This document shows positions 27,758-36,534 of a stretch of 64,000 nt of DNA, piece after piece; the stretch's first letter is position 1, and each line of letters opens with the position of its first letter. The notes under the pieces are model-generated. The model searched no databases. It saw only the letters and a list, made by a program, of their open reading frames with translations, and was not told the origin of the DNA. A program made the position numbers and the translations under genes. The stretch comes from Salinibacterium sp. M195 (GTDB lineage Bacteria; Actinomycetota; Actinomycetes; Actinomycetales; Microbacteriaceae): positions 1,240,001-1,304,000 of the forward strand of contig NZ_CP040814.1 in NCBI RefSeq assembly GCF_019443965.1, read 5' to 3'.

Positions 27758-27830
27758 CTGCCTCCTATTCGCTGAGCCTCAGGGAAGTCGATTGCCTGCA
27801 AGCCGTGCAGGCTCTTTCGAGAGGATGACA

Positions 27831-28328
27831 ATGCGCACTTTGGTACTGAACGCTGGCTATGAGCCGCTCGCGGTCGTGTCTTTCAAGCGAGCGATCGTGC
27901 TCGTGCTGAATCAGAAGGCGACGATTATTGCTGCCGACTCGGAGCATCCGGTGTGGGGTTCTAGCGGATCCTGCGAGAGGCCCTCAGTGATCATTCTGCG
28001 CAATTACGTGCGGATTCCCTCTACCCGCCGGTTGCCGGTCTCCCGTAGAGGAGTACTGCGGCGTGATGGGCACCGTTGTGGCTATTGCGGCGCGGCTGCA
28101 AACACCATTGATCACGTGCTGCCGCGTTCGCGTGGCGGCGAGGCATCGTGGGAGAACTTGGTTGCCTGCTGTTTGCGTTGCAACAACGTCAAGAGCAATC
28201 GCACGCCAGCGGAGATGAATTGGCGACTGCGGATCAAGCCTCGTCCGCCGCACACGACCGCCTGGCTCGTAAGGGGAATTGAAAGGGCACTCCCAGATTG
28301 GGAAGAATATTTGGCTCCCGCCGCATAA
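27831..28328 (+). CDS. HNH endonuclease family protein
   Basis: A 165-aa protein starting 'MRTLVLNAGYEPLAVVSFKR', common and conserved in actinobacteria. The HNH fold (about 85-140) has zinc cysteine pairs 'CGYC' and 'CLRC', and the catalytic 'TIDHVLPRSRGG' and 'WENLVACCLRCNNVKSN'. ATG 27831 follows GAGAGG by six bases; ATG 27825 is in frame just upstream. The biological role of this family is not established; a DNA-processing function is likely. Confidence 0.92.
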   Translation: MRTLVLNAGYEPLAVVSFKRAIVLVLNQKATIIAADSEHPVWGSSGSCERPSVIILRNYVRIPSTRRLPVSRRGVLRRDGHRCGYCGAAANTIDHVLPRSRGGEASWENLVACCLRCNNVKSNRTPAEMNWRLRIKPRPPHTTAWLVRGIERALPDWEEYLAPAA

Positions 28329-28356
28329 CTGTTATGCTGTTGTGATTATTCCCGTC

Positions 28357-28387
28357 ATTCGAGATTCGCCCTAGATCTGTCTCGAAT
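28357..28387. promoter_or_regulatory. 8-bp inverted repeat upstream of CHAP gene
   Basis: Perfect arms ATTCGAGA and TCTCGAAT, 15 bp apart, in the 82-bp gap between the HNH and CHAP genes, 23 bp before the CHAP start. It could be an operator or an mRNA hairpin. It is not a LexA box. Confidence 0.4.
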
Positions 28388-28410
28388 GTCCTCCACTGTT
28401 AGGTTCTCGT

Positions 28411-29394
28411 TTGCCCCGCTTGCCCTCCGATAGCACTGCTGCTTTTGGCGTACCCGCAAGCGAATCCCACGGTGATGAACCAGTCTTTCTTTCGCGTCGC
28501 GAAGCGCGTGCTGCCCGCGAAGCAGCCGAGGCGAGCTCGCTAGCGGTTGCAGGCGCCGACGTTGTGCCCGAGATCCCTGTTGCGTCAGCGGCAACGTCGG
28601 CCCCGAGCGCATACATCGCACGTTCAGTTGCGCTGCCGGCAAGTGCTGCTACCGCAGCACCGCGGGCCCTTGTTCTACCGAAGCGAGTGCGTCGTCATCC
28701 GCTCCGCGCTGTGGGGTCGATGCTTGTCATCGGCGGTCTCTTTGCCGTTGCAGGACTGCCCGCCTATGGCCAGAGCACTCTTGTGTCAGATCAGGTTTCG
28801 ACGGTCGCTGCGGCGGAGTCATCCATCGCTGCTGCGGTGAGCGCACAATCGCTCACCGTGAGTGACGATCTCGCTCTGCCAGAACTTGAGCGTGACCAGT
28901 TTGCGGCAACCTCGCCGCAGGATCTCGAGCTGATTCGCCAGCAGGCAGCAGTTGCATCAGCGAATGCTCTGTATGCGGCGTCGGGCGCTCGTGACTTGGG
29001 GGACGATTACCCGTGGCCGACCGCTGGCAACACGCTGTCGCCGCTCAATTACTACTTCCGTCAGTGCACCGACTTCGTTGCGTGGCGCCTGAACCGTGAT
29101 GTCGGTTCTTATTCGGCACCGTTCCGTTGGGCGTGGGCTGATCTCACCCCGAACGGCGGCGACGCTGCACAGTGGAAGTCCGCTTGGGAATCCAACGGCT
29201 GGACTGTCAGCGCTACTCCGGTTGTCGGCTCTGTTGCCTGGTTCGGCTGGAATAACCACGTGGCCTACGTGAAGCAGGTCAATGAAGACGGCACCGTACT
29301 TCTTGAGGAATACAACTACATCGCGCTCTCCTACGGTCAGCGTACGCTCGCACCCAGCGAGGTGGAAGCGTTCCTCTACCCACCAGGGCAGTAG
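28411..29394 (+). CDS. CHAP-domain cell-wall amidase/peptidase
   Basis: A 327-aa protein. The N-terminal 90 residues are Ala-rich and cytoplasmic; a hydrophobic signal or anchor segment lies at about 100-120 (ending GLPAYGQS); a helical linker follows (130-190). The C-terminal CHAP domain (about 195-325) has catalytic Cys in 'FRQCTDFVAWRLN' and His in 'WNNHVAYVKQV'. It should hydrolyse peptidoglycan peptides at the cell surface. The TTG start is the best available, with no strong ribosome site; another start downstream is possible. It is followed by tRNA-Arg. Confidence 0.88.
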   Translation: MPRLPSDSTAAFGVPASESHGDEPVFLSRREARAAREAAEASSLAVAGADVVPEIPVASAATSAPSAYIARSVALPASAATAAPRALVLPKRVRRHPLRAVGSMLVIGGLFAVAGLPAYGQSTLVSDQVSTVAAAESSIAAAVSAQSLTVSDDLALPELERDQFAATSPQDLELIRQQAAVASANALYAASGARDLGDDYPWPTAGNTLSPLNYYFRQCTDFVAWRLNRDVGSYSAPFRWAWADLTPNGGDAAQWKSAWESNGWTVSATPVVGSVAWFGWNNHVAYVKQVNEDGTVLLEEYNYIALSYGQRTLAPSEVEAFLYPPGQ

Positions 29395-29422
29395 TCGCGG
29401 CCCCACTAGACTTGCAACGTCA

Positions 29423-29494
29423 GCCTCTGTAGCTCAACGGAAGAGCAACTCCGTCCTAAGGAGCAGGTTGGGGGTTCGAATCCCTCCAGGGGCA
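29423..29494 (+). tRNA. tRNA-Arg (CCU anticodon)
   Basis: A 72-nt cloverleaf: acceptor GCCTCTG/CAGGGGC, D arm GCTC/GAGC, anticodon loop GTCCTAA (anticodon CCT), T arm GGGGG/CCCTC around TTCGAAT. CCA is not encoded. A run of T (29511-29517) about 17 bp downstream may terminate it. The following 290 bp (29495-29786) hold no recognisable gene; base composition there is AT-richer than the surroundings. Confidence 0.95.
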
Positions 29495-29786
29495 CTGATA
29501 TATACGCCCAATTTTTTTGCACTTGCCGCCGAATCTTTGCATCTCAACTTCCCTGATCTGAAGCGTGAAACGGATTCGCGTTCCGCGCGTTGTTTAACTC
29601 TCTTGGAGCGTTTAACGGTTAGCTTTTTCTTGGGAGATTTGAACCGAAGCGTCCATATCGGCATCGGCTGCGGTTACCCCAGTACGGGGGTGACGCCGAC
29701 GTTTTATTCAAAGCTTTGCAGGTGGCTAAACTTTCGCTTTCTATCAGCCTCCTGTGAAGCGATCTCGAGTAGGGCATACTTCGAGA

Positions 29787-31244
29787 ATGCCGTTGGGAAA
29801 CTTCAACAAAGCAAGGCTGAAAGTGCTGCTATCTGCGGCAACTCTTTATGCATCGCGCTTCCGCCGCTGGAGACTATTCATCCCTGTGGTCGCGACAGTG
29901 CCTGTACTCGCGCTTTCAGGGGCTTTGGGTGGTTATGCAGCGTGGGATGTGACGCGGGTCGATCTCCCGGATGTGGTTGGAGCACCGTGGCCCGGGGGTA
30001 TTGCGGCTCTCGCGAGTCTAGGGCTTGGCGTTGATGAGGGTGAAGGTTCTGACGCAACGATCGCTAAGCGCTGTTATGTAGTGTCCGCGCAAGGCATTCC
30101 AGCAGGGACCCGCGTCGTTCCTGAGGATACTGTCATCGGTTTGACAGTCGAGGCTGACAACCGGCCTGTCCCCGATGTGGTCGGTTTATCGGTTGCCGAG
30201 GCCCGAGATGTGCTTGAGGATGGTTGCTTCCACGATGAAATATTGCCGACGTGGTGTGTTCCCGAAGGCTTCTCCGGCGGTGAGGAAGTGCTTACCTCGG
30301 AGGAATTCGAGGCCGAAACTGGGTTCACCTACGACGTGGCCGCTAACCTCCTCATCGATGCGCAACTGAAACCAGACGACGATTGGATGGTCTGTGATCA
30401 GGCTCAAGCAGCATCGACCATGAAGGCGTCGTCGTCCAAGGTTGGTCTGGCAATTACAGTCCCGCTCACAACGGTTCCAGCGCCGGCTGGAAGCGAACTT
30501 AGCCAAGCTCAGATCGCACTGCAAGAGACCGCCGACGGCTGCGCGCTCGACTACCGTGTCACCGCAACGTTCACGCCGGACCCCACAAAGATTCAAGGTA
30601 AGGCTTTGCCTGCGTCTGCGGAGACCGACGCCTGGCAGGTGCTGGGCCTCCAGCCGGCTGTCGGGCGCCCCGCACTCTGTGGTTCAACGGTGGCTGTAGG
30701 GGTGGAATGGCCGAGTGCAGCGATGCCGAAACTTATCGGCCTGCATCACGTGCCAGAAGAACCGTCGACGTCGACCGGGGTTGAGGCTGGGACTGGGGCT
30801 GCGACCCCGGCGACTGCTGCTCTCGAAAAGGCGCGCCTGAAATCGAACTGTAGCGGGCGCGGGACAGTCACGAGCCAAGTCCCCGACGCTGGCGTATCGA
30901 TGCCAAGAGGGGCCATGGTGACGTGCGTCGCAGAGCTTGTCGTGCCCAGCATTGTCGGGCTGGACGAAACGACAGCGAACGCGGTGCTTGCCAATGCTGG
31001 CATTGAAGGGTTCGGCTCGGGATCTGGCGTGGTCGTTTCGCAATCACTAATCGCAGGCTCAATCGCTTCGTCGACGCAGAGCGTGTGGTTCGAAGCCAAG
31101 CAGCCACAGCCCGTTTATGCGCCCCGTGCTTACTACAAGAATTGCACTGCTGCGCGGAATGCAGGCGTCACTCCTCTGTATCAGGGTGATGCCGGCTATG
31201 GCACCCATTTGGATAGAGACAGGGATGGCATCGGCTGTGAATAG
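29787..31244 (+). CDS. Exported PASTA-domain protein with excalibur domain
   Basis: A 485-aa protein. One membrane helix lies at about 30-52 (PVVATVPVLALSGALGGYAA), placing the rest outside. PASTA-like repeats follow: 'LPDVVGAPWPGGIAALASLG', 'VPDVVGLSVAEARDVLEDGC' and, near the end, 'VPSIVGLDETTANAVLANAG'. The last 37 residues are an excalibur calcium-binding motif ending 'HLDRDRDGIGCE'. Cysteines are scattered in pairs through the exported part. There is no kinase domain. ATG 29787 was chosen over GTG 29754; both are possible. Probably a cell-wall-bound protein; the ligand is unknown. Confidence 0.82.
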   Translation: MPLGNFNKARLKVLLSAATLYASRFRRWRLFIPVVATVPVLALSGALGGYAAWDVTRVDLPDVVGAPWPGGIAALASLGLGVDEGEGSDATIAKRCYVVSAQGIPAGTRVVPEDTVIGLTVEADNRPVPDVVGLSVAEARDVLEDGCFHDEILPTWCVPEGFSGGEEVLTSEEFEAETGFTYDVAANLLIDAQLKPDDDWMVCDQAQAASTMKASSSKVGLAITVPLTTVPAPAGSELSQAQIALQETADGCALDYRVTATFTPDPTKIQGKALPASAETDAWQVLGLQPAVGRPALCGSTVAVGVEWPSAAMPKLIGLHHVPEEPSTSTGVEAGTGAATPATAALEKARLKSNCSGRGTVTSQVPDAGVSMPRGAMVTCVAELVVPSIVGLDETTANAVLANAGIEGFGSGSGVVVSQSLIAGSIASSTQSVWFEAKQPQPVYAPRAYYKNCTAARNAGVTPLYQGDAGYGTHLDRDRDGIGCE

Positions 31245-31371
31245 GTGAATCGTGCGCTCCAGCAGCACCCGACGTGTTGCTCGACTGAAGCCGGTTTCGA
31301 GGGCGACGAGTCCGGGGATCTTGTCGCCGCCAAAGCGAAGATGGCGAGGCGTTCAGTATGAGCGCGCGATG

Positions 31372-31908
31372 CTACGGCATCGGGGGAGTGATGGCGACGA
31401 CGATTGTTGTGTCGGCATCCGAAAGGTTCAAGTACCGGTGTGGCTGCTCAGAATCAAACGTGATCGACTGGCCAGCATCGAGTGTGTGGGTGGTCTCGCC
31501 AATGTGTACAGAGAGCGTGCCTGAAATTACGAAGGCACACTCTGTCGATTTGTGGCCCCATTTGTGGGCGGAGCTCGACTCTCCTGGCGGAATCGTGGCT
31601 GTTAATACCTCAAGGTCACCACGACCCGGAGAAAGTCGTTCGTAGACGAATCCGCTGTTGGTCGTACCCATGGTGGGGCGATCGCCCGGGGAGGTTACGT
31701 GCACGAGAGGCGCGTCAGGGTCAGTAAAGAGCGAAGCGACTGCGGCCTCGAACACCCCAGCGAGCTTTCTTAAGGACCCGAGGCTTGGATCGGCTGCGCC
31801 ATTTTCGATCTGACTGAGCATTCCGGCCGAGAGGCCCGAGAGGTCGGCGAGTTGGCGCAGCGTTAATCCGCGTTCGAGTCGTAACGCTTTGAGTCTGTCT
31901 CCGAGCAC
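31372..31908 (-). CDS. XRE-family regulator with cupin sensor domain
   Basis: A 178-aa protein. The N-terminal helix-turn-helix (residues 3-58) includes 'GLTLRQLADLSGLSAGMLSQ'. The C-terminal cupin domain (about 105-175) has 'HKWGHKSTECAFVISGTLSV' with histidine and glutamate ligands of the barrel. This class often controls amino-acid or polyamine uptake and catabolism. GTG start with GGGAGAAG upstream. It is divergent from a large transport-catabolism gene set with a palindromic site in between, so it is the likely local regulator. Confidence 0.92.
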   Translation of the reverse strand: MLGDRLKALRLERGLTLRQLADLSGLSAGMLSQIENGAADPSLGSLRKLAGVFEAAVASLFTDPDAPLVHVTSPGDRPTMGTTNSGFVYERLSPGRGDLEVLTATIPPGESSSAHKWGHKSTECAFVISGTLSVHIGETTHTLDAGQSITFDSEQPHRYLNLSDADTTIVVAITPPMP

Positions 31909-31931
31909 GTTGTGTGCACTTCTCCCATAAA

Positions 31932-31954
31932 TTTGTTTACTCTAGATTAACAAA
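31932..31954. promoter_or_regulatory. Palindromic operator between regulator and transporter operon
   Basis: Arms TTTGTTTA and TTAACAAA (one mismatch to perfect symmetry) separated by 7 bp that contain CTAGA. It lies 23 bp upstream of the XRE-cupin start and about 115 bp before the binding-protein gene. It is the best candidate for the regulator's binding site. Confidence 0.5.
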
Positions 31955-32069
31955 GTTTAGTGACATTGAACTAGGCTTGCGGAAATTGTCCTGCTGCACC
32001 GTAGTCGAGTTGTCCAAACACTCTATGCGTTCGGGCATTCTCCTAAACACAAGGAAGTAAAGACAGAGA

Positions 32070-33668
32070 ATGAAAAAAGCCAATCACAGCAAACTAGCCG
32101 TAGTGGCGAGTCTAGCGATTGTTCCGCTAGTTCTCAGCGCCTGCGCCGCGAGCCCCGACACCAGCAACGGCGGAGGATCGCAAACTCTCACGGTCGACAA
32201 CTCATTCGTACTCAAGACTCTAGACCCAGGCTTTGTGTATGAGCAGACGGGCGCGACCATCGTCCACGTGCTTTACGACACGCTCGTCACTTTCGATGGC
32301 TCGGATGTCTCCGAAGTGAAGCCGTCGCTGGCCGAATCCTTCGAAGCCTCGGACGATGCTAAAGAATTCACGTTCACTCTGCGCGATGACGTCACGTTTG
32401 CTGACGGCAGCGCACTGGATTCGGAAGACGTCGTGTTCAGCCTGAACCGTCTCAAGAATCTCAAAGGAAGCGCGTCCCAGATCGTCTCGGGCATGAGCTT
32501 CAGTGCGTCCGACGAAGACACCGTCGTGGTGACATCGGACGTTACTAACCCCGACGTCCCGACAATCCTCGCTCAGCCTTCAACGGGCATCCTGAATTCT
32601 GAAGTAGCGGCAGAGAACGGCGCAACAGACGCAGAAGACGCCGCGACTGCTGATTCCATCGGAACGTACCTCGACACCAACTCACTCGGATCAGGTCCCT
32701 ACACAATCAGCAGCTACGACCCCAGTTCTAAAGTTGTTCTCACGGCAAACCCTGACTACTGGGGAGAAGCACCGGGTTACGACCGTGTTGTTCTCCAGAA
32801 TGTCGATGTGCAGAACCAGAAGCTGACGATCGCCAAGTCGTCCGGCGACGAAGTTGCCCTCGACCTCTCCGGTGCGCTTTCCGCCGATCTGCCTGACACC
32901 GTGCAAATTTCTGGAGTGCCTGACACGTCATACTTCCTGAGCCTCAACCAGGACCCTGCGGTATCGGAGCTCACCTCAAACCGCGCCTTCGTCAATGCAT
33001 TGCGCGCGTCGATTGATAACGCAGGAATTGCGAAGCTCTTCGGGCCGGATGCAACAGCAGCTAGCGGAGTAGTTCCGCCCGCATTCTCTGGCGCGCTTGA
33101 TCCCTCTGATGCTCCGAAACAAGACATCGAGGCTGCGAAGAAGTTGCTCGCTGATGCGGGTATCTCGAACCCGAGCGCTTCGCTCGTTTATCCAGCAATC
33201 ACGTACCGCGGTGTGGACCTCGGAACGATCGTCACCAAGGTTCAGGCCGATGCTAAGGAAGCGGGAATCGCGATTGAGCTGACCCCGCAGCCCATCAACG
33301 TATTCCTTGACGGTCAGGCTGCTGGCCAGAACGAAATCGGATTCTCGCCGAATAGCCTGAACTATCCCGTTGCAGCATCACTCGTCAACAACATGGCCCC
33401 TGGAGCAAGCACCTCGCTTCGCAACGGTTGGACCTTAGAGCGGGCGGACGCTTCGGCAATCGACGCTAGCGAAGCGGTGATCGCCGCGACGACGCCAGAG
33501 GAACGAGTTTCAGCGATGCAAGAGTGGCAGCGAGTGATGAACGAGGTGTCGCCATTCATTCCTATGGCGAATAACTCTGGAATCGTTGTTGCCACCGAAA
33601 ACCTCGATGGTGCTGTCTATTCACCCGCAGGTTGGACTATCGACTTGGCTGACATCTCCAGCAAGTAG
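32070..33668 (+). CDS. Peptide-type ABC transporter substrate-binding lipoprotein
   Basis: A 532-aa SBP_bac_5 family protein (DppA/OppA type). The signal peptide ends in a lipobox (LSAC, Cys about 25). The fold signatures 'LAESFEASDDAKEFTFTLRD' and 'VTFADGSALDSEDVVFSLNR' are clear. It should capture a peptide or related compound outside the cell. AAGGAAG lies upstream of the ATG. First gene of a twelve-gene block reading to 44596, followed by a strong hairpin before the permease. Confidence 0.94.
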   Translation: MKKANHSKLAVVASLAIVPLVLSACAASPDTSNGGGSQTLTVDNSFVLKTLDPGFVYEQTGATIVHVLYDTLVTFDGSDVSEVKPSLAESFEASDDAKEFTFTLRDDVTFADGSALDSEDVVFSLNRLKNLKGSASQIVSGMSFSASDEDTVVVTSDVTNPDVPTILAQPSTGILNSEVAAENGATDAEDAATADSIGTYLDTNSLGSGPYTISSYDPSSKVVLTANPDYWGEAPGYDRVVLQNVDVQNQKLTIAKSSGDEVALDLSGALSADLPDTVQISGVPDTSYFLSLNQDPAVSELTSNRAFVNALRASIDNAGIAKLFGPDATAASGVVPPAFSGALDPSDAPKQDIEAAKKLLADAGISNPSASLVYPAITYRGVDLGTIVTKVQADAKEAGIAIELTPQPINVFLDGQAAGQNEIGFSPNSLNYPVAASLVNNMAPGASTSLRNGWTLERADASAIDASEAVIAATTPEERVSAMQEWQRVMNEVSPFIPMANNSGIVVATENLDGAVYSPAGWTIDLADISSK

Positions 33669-33682
33669 TCGACATCTGTGAT

Positions 33683-33712
33683 GCCGGTGAGCGCTCCAGA
33701 ACGCTCACCGGC
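33683..33712 (+). terminator. Intercistronic hairpin after peptide-binding gene
   Basis: A perfect 11-bp stem GCCGGTGAGCG / CGCTCACCGGC with an 8-nt loop, 14 bp after the binding-protein stop and 70 bp before the permease start. There is no T-run. It is likely an mRNA-stabilising or partial-termination element giving more binding protein than permease. Confidence 0.7.
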
Positions 33713-33782
33713 GTCGCACCTTTCCGCCCCTGCCGTAGACGCCTCTGGCGCAATCCGCGGCACGAACCAGCGAAAGCCACAC

Positions 33783-34805
33783 ATGCCTCTCTTGCTGAAA
33801 ACAATCGCGAAACGGTTACTCACAACTGTCGCGCTGCTCTGGGGAGTGACGGTTGTCACTTTCCTTCTTGTGAGTGTCGTTCCTGGTGATCCCGCCGCGG
33901 CGAACCTTTCACAGCAGGCCTACGATGACCCCGAAATTCGCGAAGCCTTTCGGCAAAAGTGGGGACTAGACCAGCCCCTCATCGTTCAATATGGACAGTA
34001 CCTCTGGAATATTCTTCACGGAGATCTGGGCGTATCGCAGCAGACCAACCGGCCGGTTCTTGAAGACCTTTCGCGTTATATCCCCGCCACGATCGAGATT
34101 GCAATCCCTGCCATGGTGATCGCCATCATCGTTGCCGTCGCCCTCGGAATTCTGTCGGCAATGCGTAAAGGGTCAGCGCTCGACAATGGCATCCGAGTCC
34201 TCTCGTTGACAGGCTTGTCCACACCACCGTTCTGGCTCGCGCTTGTGGCGCTCTACGTCTTTTTTTACATCTTCGGTTGGGTGCCCAACGGCGGTCGTCT
34301 CAGCAACATGTACGACCCTCCGCCCACGATTACGGGGATGTACACGATTGATGCTCTCGCCGCCGGCCAGATCACCGTCTTTTGGGACGCGGTGTGGCAC
34401 CTCGCCCTCCCTGTTGGCATTCTGGCTGTTCTCACCATTTCAGGCCTCTTGCGCTTCGTGCGCTCCTCGATGCTGGAGGTGCTCGACTCTGATTACATCC
34501 GCGCGGCAATAGCAAAGGGCTTGCCTCGCCGAATCGTCACCTGGCGACACGTCTTCAAAGCAGGGCTTCTCCCCGTGCTCACTGTCTCAGCGCTGACAAT
34601 GGCGTCGTTGATGGGTGGCGCGGTGCTCGTTGAGCAAGTTCTGAGCTGGCCGGGTCTCGGCCAGTACGCCTACAAGAGCGCGCTTGGCCTCGACCTCCAA
34701 GCGATCTTGGGCGTGACATTGTTCGTGGCCATCGTCTACACCGGAATCAACCTCATCGTCGATGTGCTCTACACCGTCATTGACCCACGGATCGGAGCAA
34801 AATGA
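33783..34805 (+). CDS. Peptide ABC transporter permease (DppB type)
   Basis: A 340-aa permease with about six helices; first helix at 10-32. It shows the DppB opening 'RLLTTVALLWGVTVVTFLLV', the 'VPGDPA' motif and an EAA-like loop 'DYIRAAIAKGLPRRIVTWRH'. ATG 33783 is preferred because it begins the family N-terminus; an in-frame start 105 bp upstream would add an unrelated stretch. The stop overlaps the next start (ATGA). Confidence 0.93.
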   Translation: MPLLLKTIAKRLLTTVALLWGVTVVTFLLVSVVPGDPAAANLSQQAYDDPEIREAFRQKWGLDQPLIVQYGQYLWNILHGDLGVSQQTNRPVLEDLSRYIPATIEIAIPAMVIAIIVAVALGILSAMRKGSALDNGIRVLSLTGLSTPPFWLALVALYVFFYIFGWVPNGGRLSNMYDPPPTITGMYTIDALAAGQITVFWDAVWHLALPVGILAVLTISGLLRFVRSSMLEVLDSDYIRAAIAKGLPRRIVTWRHVFKAGLLPVLTVSALTMASLMGGAVLVEQVLSWPGLGQYAYKSALGLDLQAILGVTLFVAIVYTGINLIVDVLYTVIDPRIGAK

Positions 34806-35707
34806 CCTCCCTACCTCCCGTGCTCGACGCGGCGAAAGCGAAACGATCCGATCTCAAGACTTCACGGATGTTGCGGAGTCAGTTCGGCTCAGTATGGACG
34901 CGTCCGTGGACTGTGATTTCGCTCGCCGTGATAGCTATATGGACGTTTCTGGCTATCACCGCCCCGTGGATTGTTCCGTTTGACCCGTTGAAGCCGGTCG
35001 GAGAGAATCTTCAGGCACCATCGTCCACTCACTGGTTCGGCACCGACGAGCTAGGTCGTGACGTTCTGAGTCGTGTGATTTCCGGTTCGCAGCTGTCGCT
35101 TCCCCTTGCGGTAATAATCGTCGTGTTCTCGCTGCTGGTTGGCGGGATTGTCGGATTGTTGGCGGGTTACCTCGGTCGCACCGTAGACGGCATCGCGATG
35201 CGTCTCGCGGATCTGGTTCTCGCCTTCCCGCAGATCATTCTGGCGATGGCCGTCACAGCGGCGTTTGGTCCGAGCACCGGAAACGCTGTGCTCGCTCTGG
35301 TGATCGTCTCGTGGCCACTCTATGCACGCATCATTAGAAGCTCAGTTCTGAGTGTCCGTGAACAGGAATACGTCGTGTCCGGGCATCTTTTAGGCTCTGG
35401 GATGTTCAAAAGCTTGGTCAAGGATGTGATCCCGAACAGCGCTGGTCCGGCCCTAGTGATGTCGACGATCGAGCTGGGAAATGCCATTCTTATGCTCGCC
35501 GCACTCTCCTATCTGGGGCTCGGTCCACGCCCGCCAGCAGCCGAGTGGGGTGCCATGATCGCGCTTGGCTCGCAAAACCTCTCTAACTGGTGGATCAGCT
35601 TGTTCCCCGGGCTCGCGATTCTGACGATCGTGATGGCGTTCAACATGCTGGGGGACAGCATTCAGGATTACCTCGATCCGCGCTCCCGAGGAGGAAAGCT
35701 CCGATGA
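34802..35707 (+). CDS. Peptide ABC transporter permease (DppC type)
   Basis: A 301-aa permease with a 30-residue cytoplasmic head, then helices from about 37. The DppC signature 'HWFGTDELGRDVLSRVISGS' and the EAA loop 'REQEYVVSGHLLGSGMFKSL' are clear. The end 'GDSIQDYLDPRSRGGKLR' is also typical. It overlaps its neighbours by four bases on each side. Confidence 0.93.
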   Translation: MTSLPPVLDAAKAKRSDLKTSRMLRSQFGSVWTRPWTVISLAVIAIWTFLAITAPWIVPFDPLKPVGENLQAPSSTHWFGTDELGRDVLSRVISGSQLSLPLAVIIVVFSLLVGGIVGLLAGYLGRTVDGIAMRLADLVLAFPQIILAMAVTAAFGPSTGNAVLALVIVSWPLYARIIRSSVLSVREQEYVVSGHLLGSGMFKSLVKDVIPNSAGPALVMSTIELGNAILMLAALSYLGLGPRPPAAEWGAMIALGSQNLSNWWISLFPGLAILTIVMAFNMLGDSIQDYLDPRSRGGKLR

Positions 35708-36534
35708 AACCGATTCTTGAAATCGACGCGCTCAGGGTCTCTCTACCCAATGTTGAGGGATTCGCTGATGTGGTCAAGTCAGCAACGCTCACCGTGAACG
35801 AGGGCGAGATTGTCGGTCTCGCCGGGGAGAGCGGTTCAGGCAAGACGATGACGTCTTCGGCGATCCTGGGGATTCTTCCGAAAGGGGCAAGGACCTCGGG
35901 AACGATCACCTTCGAAGGAACAGACCTTCTCGGCCTGTCCAGCTCTGAACTGTCGCGAATTCGGGGAAATCGCATCAGCATGATCTTTCAGGATCCTTCT
36001 GCTGCGCTTCATCCGTTGCTCACCATCGGCACTCAAATCACAGAGCACATGCGCCATCACCTCAAGATCAGCAAGCGTGAGGCCACTGAGCGTGCGGTGA
36101 AGCTCCTTGATCAAGTTCAGATCGCCGAACCGAGAAAGGCGCTCCGGTCGTATCCGCACCAATTCTCTGGCGGCATGAGACAGCGCGCTGCCATTGCGAT
36201 TGCCTTGGCGTGCGAGCCACGGATGCTTATCGCTGACGAACCGACGACAGCCCTCGATGTCACAGTGCAAGACGGCATCCTGCAACTATTCAATCGACTC
36301 TGCGATGAGACCGGGGTTGCTGTGCTGTTCATCACTCACGATCTGGGAGTGCTGTCGACTATCGCCGATCGCACCTATGTGTTCAGAGACGGTGCCGTCG
36401 TCGAGTCTGGCGATACTGACGACGTGCTTTTGCGCCCGACTCATGAGTACACCCAGGCATTGATCGCGTCTCGGGCGCAGTCGCTCGCTCAAGAACGTGT
36501 GGGCGCTGACGGGCAAGAGGGGGAACAAAAGTGA
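35704..36534 (+). CDS. Peptide ABC transporter ATPase (DppD type)
   Basis: A 276-aa ATPase. Walker A 'GLAGESGSGKTMTSSAIL', Q-loop 'ISMIFQDPSAALHPL', ABC signature 'FSGGMRQRAAIAIALA', Walker B 'MLIADEPTTALDVT' and H-loop 'FITHDLGVL' are all intact. The ATG overlaps the permease stop (ATGA) and has GGAGG 10 nt upstream. It lacks the long C-terminal oligopeptide-transport domain, having only a short form. Confidence 0.94.
   Translation: MKPILEIDALRVSLPNVEGFADVVKSATLTVNEGEIVGLAGESGSGKTMTSSAILGILPKGARTSGTITFEGTDLLGLSSSELSRIRGNRISMIFQDPSAALHPLLTIGTQITEHMRHHLKISKREATERAVKLLDQVQIAEPRKALRSYPHQFSGGMRQRAAIAIALACEPRMLIADEPTTALDVTVQDGILQLFNRLCDETGVAVLFITHDLGVLSTIADRTYVFRDGAVVESGDTDDVLLRPTHEYTQALIASRAQSLAQERVGADGQEGEQK

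Noticed and set aside
29423..29494. tRNA-Arg (CCU) as attachment site of an integrated element covering the accessory block
   Set aside because: tRNA-Arg(CCU) is a common integration site, but no integrase gene and no repeated copy of the tRNA 3' end were seen downstream in the window.
31255..31370. A minus-strand stretch reading like FGGDKIPGLVALE, as if a kinase-type gene remnant
   Set aside because: Only about 35 codons, no start, and the frame continues antisense into the excalibur coding region; too little to call a pseudogene.
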